A DNA stretch of 64,000 nt, taken from NCBI GenBank assembly GCA_951394045.1, contig OX595992.1:1488001-1552000 (forward strand), read 5' to 3'. Below the pieces are notes generated by a model. The model was not told the DNA's origin, did no database searches, and worked only from the letters and a program-made list of their open reading frames with translations. Position 1 is the stretch's first letter, and each line of letters starts with the position of its first letter. Both the position numbers and the translations under genes were made by a program. Shown in pieces: positions 10,009-20,539 of this stretch. The stretch comes from Nitzschia sp. DOCU1 (taxonomy: Eukaryota; Bacillariophyta; Bacillariophyceae; Bacillariales; Bacillariaceae).

Positions 10009-10734
10009 ATGGGAATCATCCATACACCACGAGTCCTTGCGACCATTGCCAAGGGAATGATGAAGAAGTCCAAGACGGAAAATCGATTGGGGATTGGTTT
10101 CGTGGAACCTCACAAGTACTATGCTCGGGCTGGACTCTTTGATGTGGACTACTTGGGCCATCTCAACAACGCCGCATATTTCAACCACGCGGAATATGCT
10201 CGGTGGGAAATGTCGGCGACGAATGGTTGGTTGGAAGCCATGATGAAGAACAATGCTCATTATTTTTTAACGTCAGCGTCGTGTCGTTATCGAGCGGAAA
10301 TTCGACCCGTCTTTCGGAAATTTGAAATCCAGAGCATTGTGGCTGGAATGGACGATAAGAATTTGTGGGTGTAAGTCAGTCGGTACGGAAGGATGCTCTC
10401 TCTGGGCGTGCGATTTATCCTGGGTTTCTCACATTGTGATGACCTTTATCGGGTGGTATTGTGTCCTTTTAGATATCACAGTTTTCGACACGCAGAGGAG
10501 GGTGATGATCGCGTCCGGGCGCAGATAATTGTGAAAGGCGTGATTCTGAAAGACCGCAAAGTAATCGACCCACGACGATTCCTGGAAGAAAAGGTTGGCG
10601 TGAACCCCGATATTCTCGGTGCTGTAGACCGACCAAACGCAGACGCTTCGATAGAAGATATGGTGGCAAATTTTGATGCTCTTGAGAATTCGAAACGAAA
10701 AGTATCTGCCATAGACGATGAAAAGACCAAGTAG
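10009..10734 (+). CDS. Hotdog-fold thioesterase-like protein (THEM6/4HBT type), two exons
   Basis: Exons 10009-10370 and 10473-10734 join in frame across a 102-bp intron (GT|GTAAGT ... TTTTAG|AT) to give 207 residues. The signature DVDYLGHLNNAAYFNHAEYARWE holds the Asp and the GHxNN loop of hotdog acyl-CoA thioesterases, close to the THEM6 family. After the splice, RAQIIVKGVILKDRKVIDP continues the sheet and the C-terminal ~50 residues look disordered. Acyl-CoA hydrolysis is probable by family; the chain length is unknown. A hydrophobic membrane anchor as in animal THEM6 is not obvious at the N terminus. Confidence 0.85.
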
Positions 10735-10816
10735 TAGGTTCGAGTTTTGTTGAAGCCCCAATAATTTACTATTTTTCACATGAAACATACACTCAATTCT
10801 ACCGCCGAAATGACCA

Positions 10817-13800
10817 CTAGTTCTTTGCACAGAGAGTGTCAAAGTCCTCGTCTCCATCAGTTACAGGTTTTGGATAGCCGTAGTCATTGTAGCACTCGCA
10901 AATGGCGGGTCGATTTCCGCTTCCGCATGTGTACATGATCTCACAAAGCGAACGTTTCGCAAAGTGGCACCCAACAAAGTCCGATGGCGCCGACTCGCAA
11001 CGAATGTACTGGAACTGATCAGCCTTGTCATCAAGCATTGGTACTATATCACGACGAGGGACGATGTTGAAGGTGTACTTCGAACGGCGAAAGGGTACGA
11101 GCTCGGTTAGAACAATTTCGACTGACATCTATGTATAATTGAACTGTGTCTGTCTTACCTGATTCATCTCCTCTTTAGTGACGGGAGGGTTGAAACTCCG
11201 TCCACTGATAAGGGCATTAGGACCCGAAAGCCCTACAGCAGGGATCTTGCTTTGAGCGCCAGTAATCATGGATAAGCCACCGCCCAAGCTGTGGCCAGTG
11301 ACCTGCACACTAGAAAATTGCGGGTCGGCCTTGAGATGTTCCGCAAACTTGGTAGTGACTTTGTAAAAAGAAATCTGGTCAAGCGTCTGAGCTTGAAGCA
11401 CGTTGATCCAGTGCACCAGTTCTGTGGAGATACAATGAGCAACTAAAGTCAGTAAAGTGTAATATCCTTCAGTTCTGATCCGCCAAAACGAAACTCACGG
11501 TCAAAGATTGGAGTCCAAATCTCTCCGGCCGGAAGAATTGCTCGTAGACCTTGCATCAGCCCTGCGGCACTCCACAGTTGCGTATCAGCGAGCTACGTGT
11601 TCACGAGTACCGCGAAGAAGATTACTTAGTGAATACGGCAACCAGGAGTCAGAAAACTCCTTAGCAAGATACTTACCATGTCCCAGTTGTTGGTCGTTCC
11701 ACGAATAACAAGCATTGCAAGCCTCTGTTGAGGAAAGTTGAACAGCTTGAAGAATACCGGAATATCGTTGTTGTCATTGGCCGCCCGCCAGTCCTTCACA
11801 TACTGTATTTCGTCGATCGCTTCCGTGCCGGATGGGCCAAACCATTCGTTGAGGGCCGGTTGAGTATTATCGTCGACAAAATAGGCAATGCTGGCCATGT
11901 AAGTAAAGTCCAGAAGCGTAGAGTTCGGCCCAAATCCACCGTTCAGATTAGACATAGTGCACGTCTGGTATCGCATATCGTTGGTCTGTGGCGGATAGTA
12001 GAAGTTTGGCAAGTAGGTGTAGGTTCCCTCGAAGGTGTTTGCCGTGCTAGATCCGACAGCGCCCAAGAAGATCGCCAAGAAGGCAAAACCACAACCTCCC
12101 AGAATGGAAACCCAGGCACTTCGGCTCTTCGCTGCAGTGATGTTTTCAATAATAGTGTTGAGACGCGACTTGTTCTCCCAAATTTCACTTTCCGTCTCAC
12201 CCCCGACGAGATTCATGTTGCCTGTTTCTTCAATGACTACTGCAGCGTTGATGAAGTGGCGGATGCGCGAGGTCGTGGCAGAAATGATGAAGATGATCGC
12301 AAGACTCCAGTCGATCATGAGAAGCGTCACCAAAGGATAAACGTAGAAGAAAAAAACCTCCAACGCGAACATTATCCAGCAGAAAGTTTTGGTTGCCTTG
12401 TTGATGCGTTTGTATTCAGAAACCAAATAAATTGCCTCACTAGGTTCAGCGCCAAGCTTCTCCCAGATTCGTTGCGATTTATCCGACAAGAGGTTTGGGC
12501 CTTGAGCACCACTAGTAGCGTCAGCCTCTTCGGGCTCATCTTTCTTGGCGACATTTTCCTCGTCATCCTCCGTCTCTTTCATCTTTCCATTCTGGATGTC
12601 AACAATATCCTTCGCAACCTTAAACAAGTTTCGCGTGTTTCTCAGTGCGTTCCACGAAAAGATAAGCGCGATAACAAAAGCAAAGGCAACAAAGGCACCA
12701 GGGATCTCGAACCAAACCAGGAAAGCGACTGTACAAAGAATGACCAGACCAGTGCCAATGATCGAGCACATAAGGCTACTGCGAACTTGAGCCTTGGTCA
12801 AGGAACCCGGTCCCTGGACAATGGCGATATAGCGCGAGTTGGGGGGTCGGCAAAAAATCTTTTCAAGACCCCACGTACCCTGCGTGAGGAAAGGTCGGAA
12901 GTCTTGAACATCTTCAATAGTAAAAAGTCGGACGGGTTCCTCCAACGGTTTGAACATCCAATCAGGACACTTGCTTGTTATCTTCGCCCACCAGCTGAGA
13001 ACCACAAAACGGCTATCTTCAAATATTTTGGAGTTTTCAGTGTTTTCGGTATCTTCAGTGTCGTTAAAATAACTGCGAGCCAAAAAGTTGTTTTGAAGTT
13101 TGCCGCTGTACTTGTGGCGTTGCCTCATGACAATACAGCGTCGAATGACGTCAAAGCGCTTATCGCTATCATCGTCCCTGATATTATCGGCAAAGTCATA
13201 GGCCGCCTTGACTTCGAAGAAGACAACATTGATGCAAAATATCACGAAGAAACCCAGGACACATCCGAACCAGGTAATGGCAGTGTTCGACCACCATTGT
13301 GCAGATCCCGCAAGAAGCGAGAAGCACATCACCACGAGGGGTAGTAGTAGAAAAGCAGTGAAGAAGATCCACTCGATAACTATCTCCGGGAGTCGCTTGA
13401 AAATGAACTGCCTTACCAAGTAGTGACCGGACCACATATCATAAATATAAGCTCCAGAAATGACCAGGGCTTCAGAGAACGCTCCGACAAAAACAATGAT
13501 TGCCAGAACAACACCAATCGTTTTTCCAACATTTAGTTCATTGCCTTCTGTTACTCCAGACACAACCGCAAAGTCAAGAACCAGAAACAGCAACATCTGA
13601 AGACAAAACACAAAGAAGAATCCCGTAAACAAGGCGCAGGTGATGGTGTAGAGAAGGCGGAGAAACTGAACGCCAATTGTTTCATCCCACAAGCTTTTCG
13701 CACTAATTGTGGTCGTTTTCGTATCCGCATCATAAGTCTCTTCCAGAATCATTTGCATACCCCTGTTGGAGAACACACGAGCGGCATTCTTTCGGGACCG

Positions 13801-13917
13801 GAATCGAACAAGATTCGACGATGTCGGCAAAGTGAAGTGATCTTGAAGACCAACGACAACGGGTTCATCACGCAGAATGACCGACAAACTACTTTCCGTA
13901 CGTTTCTGAACCTGCAT
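10817..13917 (-). CDS. Multi-pass membrane class 3 lipase (alpha/beta hydrolase), four exons
   Basis: My model has exons 13917-11677, 11592-11499, 11421-11159 and 11077-10817 (952 residues), with introns of 84, 77 and 81 bp. The first ~640 residues hold many hydrophobic segments in clusters (about 85-250, 385-440, 505-550, 610-630) separated by soluble loops. A luminal or extracellular lipase domain follows, with VIRGTTNNWDM before the first junction and the nucleophile elbow GHSLGGG (Ser 823). After the last junction, YTFNIVPRRDIVPMLDD supplies the probable catalytic Asp. The Cys-rich C terminus (CESAPSDFVGCHF, CEIMYTCGSGNRPAICEC) suggests disulfides. It resembles sn-1-specific class 3 acylglycerol lipases. 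The last acceptor was chosen to keep QYTFNIVP; an alternative gives a 30-bp intron. The frame begins with GTG at 13920; ATG 13917 is used. Confidence 0.82.
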
Positions 13918-14327
13918 CACCTCAACACTACCACGTTCTGGTGTTTCTCCCGTGGTGAAGATAGGTGTTTAGTTTCTCAAAAGTGTGGTTCGGAAGCCAG
14001 ATCCTTGCTTGAACTATGGCGACAACAGAAAAGAAGATCTCACCGCACACTTCTACGCGACGACGGTGCGCGAACTTTCAAAATTCCAGATGACCTGACA
14101 CGCCGGCTTCCGATAAGGTTCCAAATCAAGTCACAGTCGGCTTATAATTTGCTTCCAGTCATGAATGATTTCGCTATCCTTTGCATTTTAAACTGGGGTC
14201 GTACCTAACACGCTGGGTTGAGGTTCTGCGACTAACTGGAGGGCTCGGCAGGCTCATTTTTGTGCGCAGGCCAGCGGTCGCCCTCGGGCTGGCGCGCAAC
14301 ACGCAGCAGAATCCGACGCCAAAAAAG
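13918..14327. other. Intergenic, upstream flank of the Copia insertion
   Basis: Spacer between the lipase gene start and the retrotransposon. Before insertion it was continuous with 20474-20539 and formed the upstream region of the ankyrin-like gene. Short frames only. Confidence 0.5.
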
Positions 14328-14333
14328 AGCAAC

Positions 14334-14578
14334 TGTTCAAATACACGGATAATGGGTGGACACGGATCACTCTCCATGGAGTCATTCGTATCAAGACTAC
14401 ACTGAGGCGTTCGCGTACAAAGAGAACCGACATCTACAAGTGTCAATTAGGACCTAGAGCAGATGGCAAAGGCTGCGATAACCAAGCTCATAATAAATCG
14501 ACATTTACACCTAGCAACACCTTACTAAAAGGCCCAAATCTACGATTAGCCAAGCACCGGTCATCGTGGATTTTAACA
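14334..14578 (+). repeat. 5' LTR
   Basis: 245 bp, beginning TGTTCAAATACACGG and ending GGATTTTAACA, so it has the TG...CA ends of LTRs. It matches 20223-20467 base for base as read by eye. The bases that follow (CGCTTCCTCTGCGC) should hold the primer-binding site, but I cannot match them to a tRNA with confidence. Confidence 0.96.
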
Positions 14579-14641
14579 CGCTTCCTCTGCGCAAAAGAGT
14601 CAAATACTTATCAATTCGATCTTTGCTGATTCTCTGCAACC

Positions 14642-15976
14642 ATGGCAAATAACCCTCCGAACGTTCAAGTTCCTCAAGTACCGCAACCTCCTAATCCGCC
14701 GGCTCCCCAACCGCCGCTGCCTCAGAATCCCCCACCTCCGGTGGTGGTACAGCCCAACGTCGCCTTCGCCCTATCTCCAGCGTTGGCCCAGGCGAACATC
14801 ATCGACTACACTACGAGCGAGGGAATGAAGATCTATTCGTCGGCAACGGCATCGCTGTTTCCATCGGACGATGAAAAGTTTAACTGCGAACCAGAGAAGC
14901 TACTGGGATTCCTTGATCTTTTGGACTTCCGCAGTACACTTAACGGATGGGACAACAGCATCATGGCGATACCTGACAATCCAGTCAATCCATTAGGCCC
15001 TACCAAGTACTTCATTCGTCATTTTGGAGAATACAGTCTAGAACATCTTCAACAGGCGGCGGCTGTATATGTGACGGCCCAGAACCGAGCAGCGCAAGAC
15101 TCCATGCAGTGCGTGGGGTGTATTCTCAACAGCCTCGGAGCAGTGGGTCGTAACAAGATTACCACTCACCGCGACGAATACACTGTCAACGGTGTCATTT
15201 CTGGCATCTGTCTTCTCAAGGTTCTCATTCGTGAATCATCCATAGACACGAATGCCACGACCGCGCACATACGCGCGCAGCTATCATCCCTAGATACCTA
15301 CCTACCTACCATTGGACATGACATCAGCAAGCTCAATCTGTATGTCCAACAGAAGGTGGAGGCACTGGCCGCGCGCGGCGAGACGACGAATGACCTACTA
15401 GTTAATCTATTCAAAGGTTACCATGCCGCAAGCGATCGCAGATTCGTAGCTTACATCGAGAAGAAAGAAGAGGAGTATGAGGATGGCACTACTCCGCTAA
15501 CTCCCAATACACTCATGGCCCTGGCGAAGAACAGGTATGAGGTGTTGTTGGAGAAAGGACAGTGGAACGCACCTTCCGCCGAAGAAGAGAAGATCCTCGC
15601 ACTCGAAGCTACACTCAAGCGAATGCAAAGCCAGCAACAGAGAGCCAATAAGTCTAGGAGCACTGACAGCAACGACAAAGCGGCCGCTGGCAAAGGCAAG
15701 GGCAACAAGAAGAAGAAAAAGGATCCTCCGGCATGGGTTTCGATTAAGCCCAAAGAAGGAGAACCGACTCACAAGACGGTCGACGGAAAGGATTGGTGGT
15801 ACTGCACCAACCATCAGAAGTGGTGCCGCCATTCGACGGACAAATGTGAGAAAAAGGGACTGGGAAAACGGGAGAACAAGCCCCAAACTTCAACTTCAAC
15901 GTCTCCGAACAAGGAGACTAAGTTCGCCAAGGCAATGACGGCACTAGCCGACATCGCCGAAAGTTCCGAGGAATGA
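14642..15976 (+). CDS. gag: Copia Gag
   Basis: A 444-residue Gag starting ATGGCA, with a Pro/Gln/Asn-rich N terminus, a helical capsid-like middle, a Lys-rich region (about 350-365) and a zinc-knuckle-like Cys/His cluster at 388-402 (C388, H391, C395, H397, C402; pattern C-x2-H-x3-C-x-H-x4-C) that is not the classic CCHC box. It would package element RNA in virus-like particles. It ends in GAA TGA. Pol lies in the same frame and no other stop separates them. Confidence 0.92.
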   Translation: MANNPPNVQVPQVPQPPNPPAPQPPLPQNPPPPVVVQPNVAFALSPALAQANIIDYTTSEGMKIYSSATASLFPSDDEKFNCEPEKLLGFLDLLDFRSTLNGWDNSIMAIPDNPVNPLGPTKYFIRHFGEYSLEHLQQAAAVYVTAQNRAAQDSMQCVGCILNSLGAVGRNKITTHRDEYTVNGVISGICLLKVLIRESSIDTNATTAHIRAQLSSLDTYLPTIGHDISKLNLYVQQKVEALAARGETTNDLLVNLFKGYHAASDRRFVAYIEKKEEEYEDGTTPLTPNTLMALAKNRYEVLLEKGQWNAPSAEEEKILALEATLKRMQSQQQRANKSRSTDSNDKAAAGKGKGNKKKKKDPPAWVSIKPKEGEPTHKTVDGKDWWYCTNHQKWCRHSTDKCEKKGLGKRENKPQTSTSTSPNKETKFAKAMTALADIAESSEE

Positions 15977-16009
15977 GTCCGAACCTATTGGAAGGTACTA
16001 CGTGATACC

Positions 16010-19000
16010 ATGATCGTACGGACGTACATTGGTCTTGCGTACACGATAGTACTCATACGGGTCGTATTCTATGCGGACGACGGATATCGATACTACGTAC
16101 CGAAAAGGCTACGCTTCCAAGCCCGAAAGACTCGCTATCTAGCGTACCTACGTGCATGGAGTAAAGCTATTTGGACTAGTATTACGCTGTGGATGAAGCA
16201 TAGGAGGCAACGCAAGGAGTACTGGCGAAGAGAAAGCATCGCACGGTCTTACCAGGGCGCAGAGTTGCACTCATGCGAGTGTCTCTCGCCAGCTACGGGT
16301 CCACCGATGACTCTAGAGGCCTGGGAAGTACTGCTAGCGATGGAGGCAAATATCAACAAGGGTGAGCGAAGTGTGGTGGTCGACACGGATTCCTACTTAC
16401 TCGGCATCGATAACCGCGCGACGGCGTACATCAGCGGCTACATCGAAGACTTTCCCGGTCTTCTATGGCCCACCGATCGCGTGGTTCGCGGATTCATGGA
16501 TCAAAAGGCAGGCGATGTATCGACAGGACAGGCAAGAGTGCGGTTAGAGAGCGACAGCGGCGAAATTCACGACTTTTACCTCGACGGCTCCTACTACGTA
16601 CCTGGCTGCGCCGTTCGACTGTTCAGCCCGCAACATTGGGCACGGCAACTCCGAAAGCAACGCCGCGGACCCGCCTATTCCATCACCTACGACGACAGGG
16701 TCGAACTCCACGCGAGAAACTTCAAGAAGACAATCCCTCTCGACCCTGTGACGAACGTGGCGACGTGCCGAACAGCGCCCGGATTTTCCAAATTCGAGGC
16801 GTTTTGCGCCGAGGCTGGCTTCGACGACGACGACTCCAGCGGCGAGATCCTTGCTTACGACTCGAACCTCGTCTCGGACGACGAGGATGATGATGATCCT
16901 GCGGATTTTTCAACGATTGACAATAATGTTAGAGACGATTTTTCAAATCTGGACCCCCTTGACGACGAGCGCAACTTACTCACGCCGACAACCCCGAATT
17001 CGTCGCCTACACGCATCCGAGACGACGAGTTAGTCAACGAATCCGAGCTTGAGAGGGAGCAAAAGAGGCACGAAGTTGAGCTCCTTACTCACCATCTGCG
17101 GTTTGCCCACGTCTCCTTTCGGAAACTGCAGATCATGGCACGCTTCGGCATCATCCCGCGACGACTTGCCAAATGCCGCATCCCTGTCTGTGCCGCATGC
17201 ATGTACGGCAAGGCAACGAAGCGACAATGGCGACAGAAGTCACCGAACAATGCGGACGAAAGCTACCATCCGACCAAGCCCGGTGAAGTTGTGTCGGTAG
17301 ATCAAATGAGATCACCAACGCCCGGACTAATTGCCCAGATGACGGGGATACTCACGACCAAAAGATACGAGTATGCCACGATTTATGTGGATCACTACTC
17401 ATCCTTCGGTTTCGTATATCTGCAAAAGTCGGCGGGCGCGGACGAGACACTGGAAGGAAAGCATGCGTTCGAGCGTATCTGTCGGAACAACGGGTTCAGC
17501 GTACTGCATTATCATGCCGACAACGGAATCTTTAAAGCCAACAAGTGGGTACTGGACTGTTACGCGAACGGACAAGGTCTGTCCTTCGCCGGTGTGAATG
17601 CGCATCATCAGAACGGAAGGGCAGAAGCGCGAATTCGTAGGCTCCAAGAACTAACTCGAGCACAATTAGCGCACGCAAAACGACAATGGCCGCAGGAAAT
17701 ATCAGTTAACCTCTGGCCATATGCCCTCCGCATTGCCAACGATGCGAACAACGCAACCCCGAATCTTGCTGACAAGCCTGCCTACCGTTCTCCAGCAGAA
17801 CTGTTCTTCAGCACAAAGGTCACCACCAATGCCAAAAGGTGGCAGCATTTCGGATGTCCAGTCTACGTGTTGGACAAGCAACTACAGGCGAGCAAGCCAT
17901 TGCACAAGTGGACTGAGAGGTCACGAGTGGGCATCTACCTGGGAAGATCGCCACAACACTCACGCTCAGTAGCACTGGTGCTGGACATCAAGACTGGACT
18001 TGTATCACCACAATTCCATGTCAAGATGGACACTGCTTTTGATACCATTCGCCAACTCTACAGAGAAGGCGACGGTGCCAGCAATCATTCGTCATTGTGG
18101 CAAATCAAAGCGGGCTTTGTTACTCGACGCGAAGTAACTACTCCCACGCAGGGCAATGCAACAACACACTCTCCCACGCAGGGCAATGCAACCACTACAG
18201 CTCCGCAACTACAGGGCAACGGCACCTCAGACTCAGAGGGAGCCAGCGCGGTACCACCCGAACCGCGGACAGTCGATCTCACCACGCCAGACGTGGACAT
18301 CGGTACGACCTCCGACTCAAAAGGGACCCAACTAGGGACTGACCGAACAAGGACAGACACACAACAACCTCGCCACGGGGCAACAACTGGAATGGCCACC
18401 AGACGCTCTCAGAGGAAAGTGCGACCAGCACAGCGACTGATCGAAGCGATGAACGCGGAGTTAACGCAACAAGAGATACAAGGAGAAATCTTCACGTTCC
18501 AAGCCATGTTCCCACGCGACGACACGCTACGAGACGAGGATCTCAACCCACTACTAGCCTACAAAGCAAAGGCGGATCCCGACACGTTGTATCTACATGA
18601 AGCACAACGAGAGGACGACTGGGAACAATTCGCAGAGGCTATGGACTTGGAGATACGACAACAGGTCGACATGGGAGTTTACTCTGTAATCCTACTGTCC
18701 CAGGTTCCAGAGGGAGCTACCGTGTTGCCTGCAGTGTGGCAACTGCGCCGAAAGCGCGACATTCGTACCGGCAAGATTAAGAAATACAAGGCGCGGTGCA
18801 ACATCGACGGCTCGCGCATGAAACACGGCGAGCACTACGACGAGACGTATGCACCGGTCGCTGGATGGACCTCTATACGCTTACTACTTGCACTGGTACT
18901 CTTGTTCAAGTGGCACACGATACAGCTCGACTATGTATTGGCGTATCCACACGCGCCAGCTGATCGTGACCTCTACATGCATTTGCCGAAGGGGTTTACC

Positions 19001-20191
19001 CTCGACGGCGTCGATGATCCCACAAAGTACTGCTTAAAAGTCAACCGAAACCTTTATGGTGGAAAAGCCGCTAGCCGCATATGGTACCAATTCCTCAGGG
19101 ACAAACTCGTCAACAAACTTGATTTCGTTCAGTCACGATACGACGAGTGTGTATTCTATCGCGGCAGAATGATCTACGTATTGTACACCGACGACTCGAT
19201 TCTCGCTGGACCCGACAAGGCGGAGATTGAGCGCACAGTGCAACAGATGAAGGAGGCGAATCTGAACATCACCATCGAAGGCGACTTGACTGACTTTCTG
19301 GGCGTAAACATCGACAGAAAAGAAGATGGGACGATACATTTAACGCAACCGAAATTGATAGAGCAGGTCATTTCGGATCTGCGCATGACCGGCAGCGATG
19401 TCAAGGCAAAATCAATTCCCATGGCGTCGAGTCGTGTGCTATCGAGGCACTTGACGTCACAGTCATTCGACAATTCATTCAATTATCGCAGTGTCGTTGG
19501 AAAACTCAACTACATTGAGCGCGGAACCAGACCAGACATTGCCTATGCAGTGCACCAATGCGCACGGTTCTCCATTGATCCAAAGAGAGAACATGGTGAC
19601 GCAATACGATGGATTGCACGATACTTATTGGGCACAAAGGACAAAGGCATCATCTTCAATGCCGATTCAAAGCGATCATTGGAAGTCTTTGTGGATGCTG
19701 ACTTCGCTGGCAATTGGGACAAAGAGCTTGCAGGCTTCGACAAGGATACTGCTCGCTCCAGACACGGCTACATTATCTACTTCGCCGGCATTCCTATTAC
19801 ATGGAAATCTCAGCTACAACAGGAGATCGCGTTATCGAGCTGTGAGTCTGAGATCACTGGATATTCCTACGCATTGAGGGAAGCAATTCCCATTATCGAG
19901 CTACTCAGAGAGATGCAAGAACGAGGATTCAAGGTCGAGTTCGACAAGGCCAAAGTTATCTGCAAAGTATTCGAGGATAACATGGGAGCAGTGGAGATTG
20001 CTCGCACCCCAAGGGCACGACCACGAACCAAGCATATCAACAACAGACTATTTCATTTCTACGACTATGTGGAACGAGGTGACATTGAGACCCATCATAT
20101 TCCAACCGAAGATCAACCGGCGGACATTCTGACCAAGCCGCTACCAGAGGATGCATTCGTCAAGCACCGACGCGTCATTCTAGGTTGGTAG
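16010..20191 (+). CDS. pol: Copia Pol: protease, integrase, reverse transcriptase, RNase H
   Basis: 1393 residues, unbroken. In order: a basic N-terminal region; a protease-like segment (about 120-200) where GIDNRAT (132-138) stands at the position expected for the aspartic DTG/DSG; an acidic linker (280-320); a GAG-pre-integrase zinc region ending CRIPVCAACMYGKA (389-402); the integrase core with D431, D504 (HADNG) and E539 (NGRAEAR); a Ser/Thr/Gln-rich linker with a doubled TQGNATT motif near 713-730; the reverse transcriptase with QLDYVLAYPHA and YTDD (1059-1062) where YVDD is usual; and RNase H with FVDADFAG, SSCESE and ILTKPL near the end. The ATG at 16010 follows the gag stop by 33 bp in the same frame. 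Confidence 0.94.
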   Translation: MIVRTYIGLAYTIVLIRVVFYADDGYRYYVPKRLRFQARKTRYLAYLRAWSKAIWTSITLWMKHRRQRKEYWRRESIARSYQGAELHSCECLSPATGPPMTLEAWEVLLAMEANINKGERSVVVDTDSYLLGIDNRATAYISGYIEDFPGLLWPTDRVVRGFMDQKAGDVSTGQARVRLESDSGEIHDFYLDGSYYVPGCAVRLFSPQHWARQLRKQRRGPAYSITYDDRVELHARNFKKTIPLDPVTNVATCRTAPGFSKFEAFCAEAGFDDDDSSGEILAYDSNLVSDDEDDDDPADFSTIDNNVRDDFSNLDPLDDERNLLTPTTPNSSPTRIRDDELVNESELEREQKRHEVELLTHHLRFAHVSFRKLQIMARFGIIPRRLAKCRIPVCAACMYGKATKRQWRQKSPNNADESYHPTKPGEVVSVDQMRSPTPGLIAQMTGILTTKRYEYATIYVDHYSSFGFVYLQKSAGADETLEGKHAFERICRNNGFSVLHYHADNGIFKANKWVLDCYANGQGLSFAGVNAHHQNGRAEARIRRLQELTRAQLAHAKRQWPQEISVNLWPYALRIANDANNATPNLADKPAYRSPAELFFSTKVTTNAKRWQHFGCPVYVLDKQLQASKPLHKWTERSRVGIYLGRSPQHSRSVALVLDIKTGLVSPQFHVKMDTAFDTIRQLYREGDGASNHSSLWQIKAGFVTRREVTTPTQGNATTHSPTQGNATTTAPQLQGNGTSDSEGASAVPPEPRTVDLTTPDVDIGTTSDSKGTQLGTDRTRTDTQQPRHGATTGMATRRSQRKVRPAQRLIEAMNAELTQQEIQGEIFTFQAMFPRDDTLRDEDLNPLLAYKAKADPDTLYLHEAQREDDWEQFAEAMDLEIRQQVDMGVYSVILLSQVPEGATVLPAVWQLRRKRDIRTGKIKKYKARCNIDGSRMKHGEHYDETYAPVAGWTSIRLLLALVLLFKWHTIQLDYVLAYPHAPADRDLYMHLPKGFTLDGVDDPTKYCLKVNRNLYGGKAASRIWYQFLRDKLVNKLDFVQSRYDECVFYRGRMIYVLYTDDSILAGPDKAEIERTVQQMKEANLNITIEGDLTDFLGVNIDRKEDGTIHLTQPKLIEQVISDLRMTGSDVKAKSIPMASSRVLSRHLTSQSFDNSFNYRSVVGKLNYIERGTRPDIAYAVHQCARFSIDPKREHGDAIRWIARYLLGTKDKGIIFNADSKRSLEVFVDADFAGNWDKELAGFDKDTARSRHGYIIYFAGIPITWKSQLQQEIALSSCESEITGYSYALREAIPIIELLREMQERGFKVEFDKAKVICKVFEDNMGAVEIARTPRARPRTKHINNRLFHFYDYVERGDIETHHIPTEDQPADILTKPLPEDAFVKHRRVILGW

Positions 20192-20213
20192 ACTCTCACT
20201 CCAAGCGATCCGT

Positions 20214-20222
20214 GAGAGGGAG
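20214..20222 (+). other. Polypurine tract
   Basis: GAGAGGGAG directly abuts the 3' LTR, the expected position for plus-strand priming. Confidence 0.85.
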
Positions 20223-20467
20223 TGTTCAAATACACGGATAATGGGTGGACACGGATCACTCTCCATGGAGTCATTCGTATCAAGACTACACTGAGGCGTT
20301 CGCGTACAAAGAGAACCGACATCTACAAGTGTCAATTAGGACCTAGAGCAGATGGCAAAGGCTGCGATAACCAAGCTCATAATAAATCGACATTTACACC
20401 TAGCAACACCTTACTAAAAGGCCCAAATCTACGATTAGCCAAGCACCGGTCATCGTGGATTTTAACA
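20223..20467 (+). repeat. 3' LTR
   Basis: 245 bp, identical by eye to 14334-14578, TG...CA ends. It should contain the element's polyadenylation signals and may also act as a promoter for the ankyrin-like gene downstream. Confidence 0.96.
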
Positions 20468-20539
20468 AGCAACGCAAAATGGTGTCAAGGAAGTTGTCGG
20501 CGTGATTCACCATAATCTCTCGTTCGATCGGCAGCGAGG

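Larger units (their letters stand above)
14328..20473 (+). mobile_element. Complete Copia LTR retrotransposon with target duplication
   Basis: The element proper is 14334-20467 (6134 bp), flanked on both sides by AGCAAC (14328-14333 and 20468-20473), a 6-bp target duplication. It has two 245-bp LTRs that look identical throughout, an intact gag (14642-15976), an intact pol (16010-20191) with integrase before reverse transcriptase (the Copia order), and a polypurine tract at 20214-20222. Identical LTRs and unbroken frames indicate a very recent, possibly still mobile insertion. Domain wording fits diatom Copia (CoDi-like) elements; that assignment is inferred. It sits 66 bp upstream of the ATG of the ankyrin-like gene in the same orientation. 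Confidence 0.96.

Noticed and set aside
11129..11158. 30-bp intron in the lipase gene
   Set aside because: GT...AG is possible, but an 81-bp intron ending at 11078 matches local intron sizes and joins family-like sequence NQ|YTFNIVP.
11728..13344. 538-codon plus-strand frame
   Set aside because: It lies wholly antisense to the membrane lipase, has no domain and shows the composition of a shadow frame.
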